Of a stretch of 5,386 nucleotides of DNA, positions 5,007 through 5,386 are shown piece by piece (position 1 is the stretch's first letter; the number at the start of each line of letters is the position of its first letter). The position numbers and the translations under genes are program-made. Location: the NCBI GenBank assembly GCA_030620125.1, contig JAUXFI010000146.1, positions 1-5,386 of the forward strand, given 5' to 3'. The notes below the pieces were generated by a model. The model searched no databases, was not told the DNA's origin, and saw nothing but the letters and a program-made list of their open reading frames with translations. Origin of the DNA: Anaerolineae bacterium. Its GTDB lineage: Bacteria; Chloroflexota; Anaerolineae; B4-G1.

Positions 5007-5386
5007 TCATCCGCGTGCCGCGTCGAGCCCGGCCTGGATACGGGCCAGGCGGGTATCCCGATCCCGCGCGAAACGTCCAATGCCTTCCAGCACCCAGCGC
5101 GGCGATAGGTGCGCTTCGCCAATCACATCGTCCAGCGTGCCGCCGGTGCGCCAGCGATTGTCCCAATCGGCCGACAAAGCGTACTCCTCGGCCACATCGT
5201 TGAACAGCCAGTCGTGCATCAACCAGCGGGCCTGGGTGGTGATGACGGTCGAATTGACGCGGTCGCCGGGCGAGAGCACCTGGCGGCGGTATTCCTCCGG
5301 CTGAAGCGCGAACAGTTGCGGGCTGGTCGCGTAGACGATCTTGACGTTCAGCCCCCGCTGGTCCAGTTCCGGCAAGACCTTGACGA
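5007..5386 (-). CDS. Transketolase-like protein, C-terminal end (5' partial)
   Basis: Only the last 125 residues are visible. The frame is open to the window edge and stops at TGA (complement of 5007-5009). A TTG at 5375 is probably an internal leucine codon, not the start. The segment VKIVYATSPQLF, then QPEEYRRQVL, then a DRVNSTVIT strand follows the order of the transketolase C-terminal domain, where VRVVSMPS..LF is followed by Q..AY...VLP and an I.VEAG strand. The closing part (GGTLDDVIGEAHLSPRWVLEGI) corresponds to the family's final helix region. It lacks the usual GHRDYWYKYVG and SFGESAP-type segments, so it is either a divergent transketolase or another thiamine-diphosphate enzyme of that fold. 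The catalytic domains lie outside the window. It is transcribed toward the ECF operon, with 21 bases between the two stop codons, so it is not part of that operon. Confidence 0.6.
   Translation of the reverse strand, partial: VKVLPELDQRGLNVKIVYATSPQLFALQPEEYRRQVLSPGDRVNSTVITTQARWLMHDWLFNDVAEEYALSADWDNRWRTGGTLDDVIGEAHLSPRWVLEGIGRFARDRDTRLARIQAGLDAARG

Noticed and set aside
1..5386. CRISPR array, tRNA, rRNA, transposase or phage genes, including phiX174, whose genome has the same length as the window
   Set aside because: No regularly spaced repeats, tRNA-like cloverleaf, rRNA motif or mobile-element protein is seen, and the encoded proteins are unrelated to phiX174. The length match is coincidence.

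Overview
The window is GC-rich bacterial DNA and most likely comes from a member of the Chloroflexota (Anaerolineae or a relative). The main clue is the first gene product, a repeat protein that ends in HVYLPLTLRNH. Tails of the YLPLxLR type are, to my knowledge, characteristic of exported Chloroflexota proteins. The gene starts used (ATG, GTG and probably TTG) and the codon usage fit a GC-rich genome. The taxonomy is an inference from these features, not from a marker gene.

Layout: (1) 1-1230, + strand, the 3' part of a gene for a probably exported protein with seven copies of a roughly 55-residue DEYLVVW-type repeat, possibly a seven-bladed beta-propeller. (2) 1231-1555, a 325-base non-coding region. 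It holds short direct repeats, two GC hairpins, a 57-base C-rich and G-poor stretch that resembles a Rho loading site, a nested inverted repeat, a good sigma-70-type promoter, and a leader that can fold back onto the ribosome binding site. (3) 1556-4985, a three-gene + strand operon encoding an ECF-type (energy-coupling factor) micronutrient importer: a dedicated membrane S component, a fused double ATPase (A-A'), and the EcfT transmembrane coupling protein. (4) 5007-5386, - strand, the C-terminal end of a transketolase-like protein, convergent with the operon.

How the genes work together: the S component should bind a vitamin-like or metal-like substrate, the fused ATPase supplies both nucleotide-binding domains, and EcfT couples ATP hydrolysis to movement of the S component. 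All parts of one complete importer are present, so this is a dedicated (group I) ECF system. The gene order S, A-A', T is that of ykoEDC in Bacillus, but the S protein does not look like YkoE and I cannot name its substrate.

The most interesting unexplained signal is the leader at 1470-1555. The predicted transcript begins almost exactly at the 5' arm of a stem whose 3' arm covers the Shine-Dalgarno sequence. A second internal segment could mask the same site in a competing fold. This is the architecture of a translational switch, but I recognise no known riboswitch class in it.
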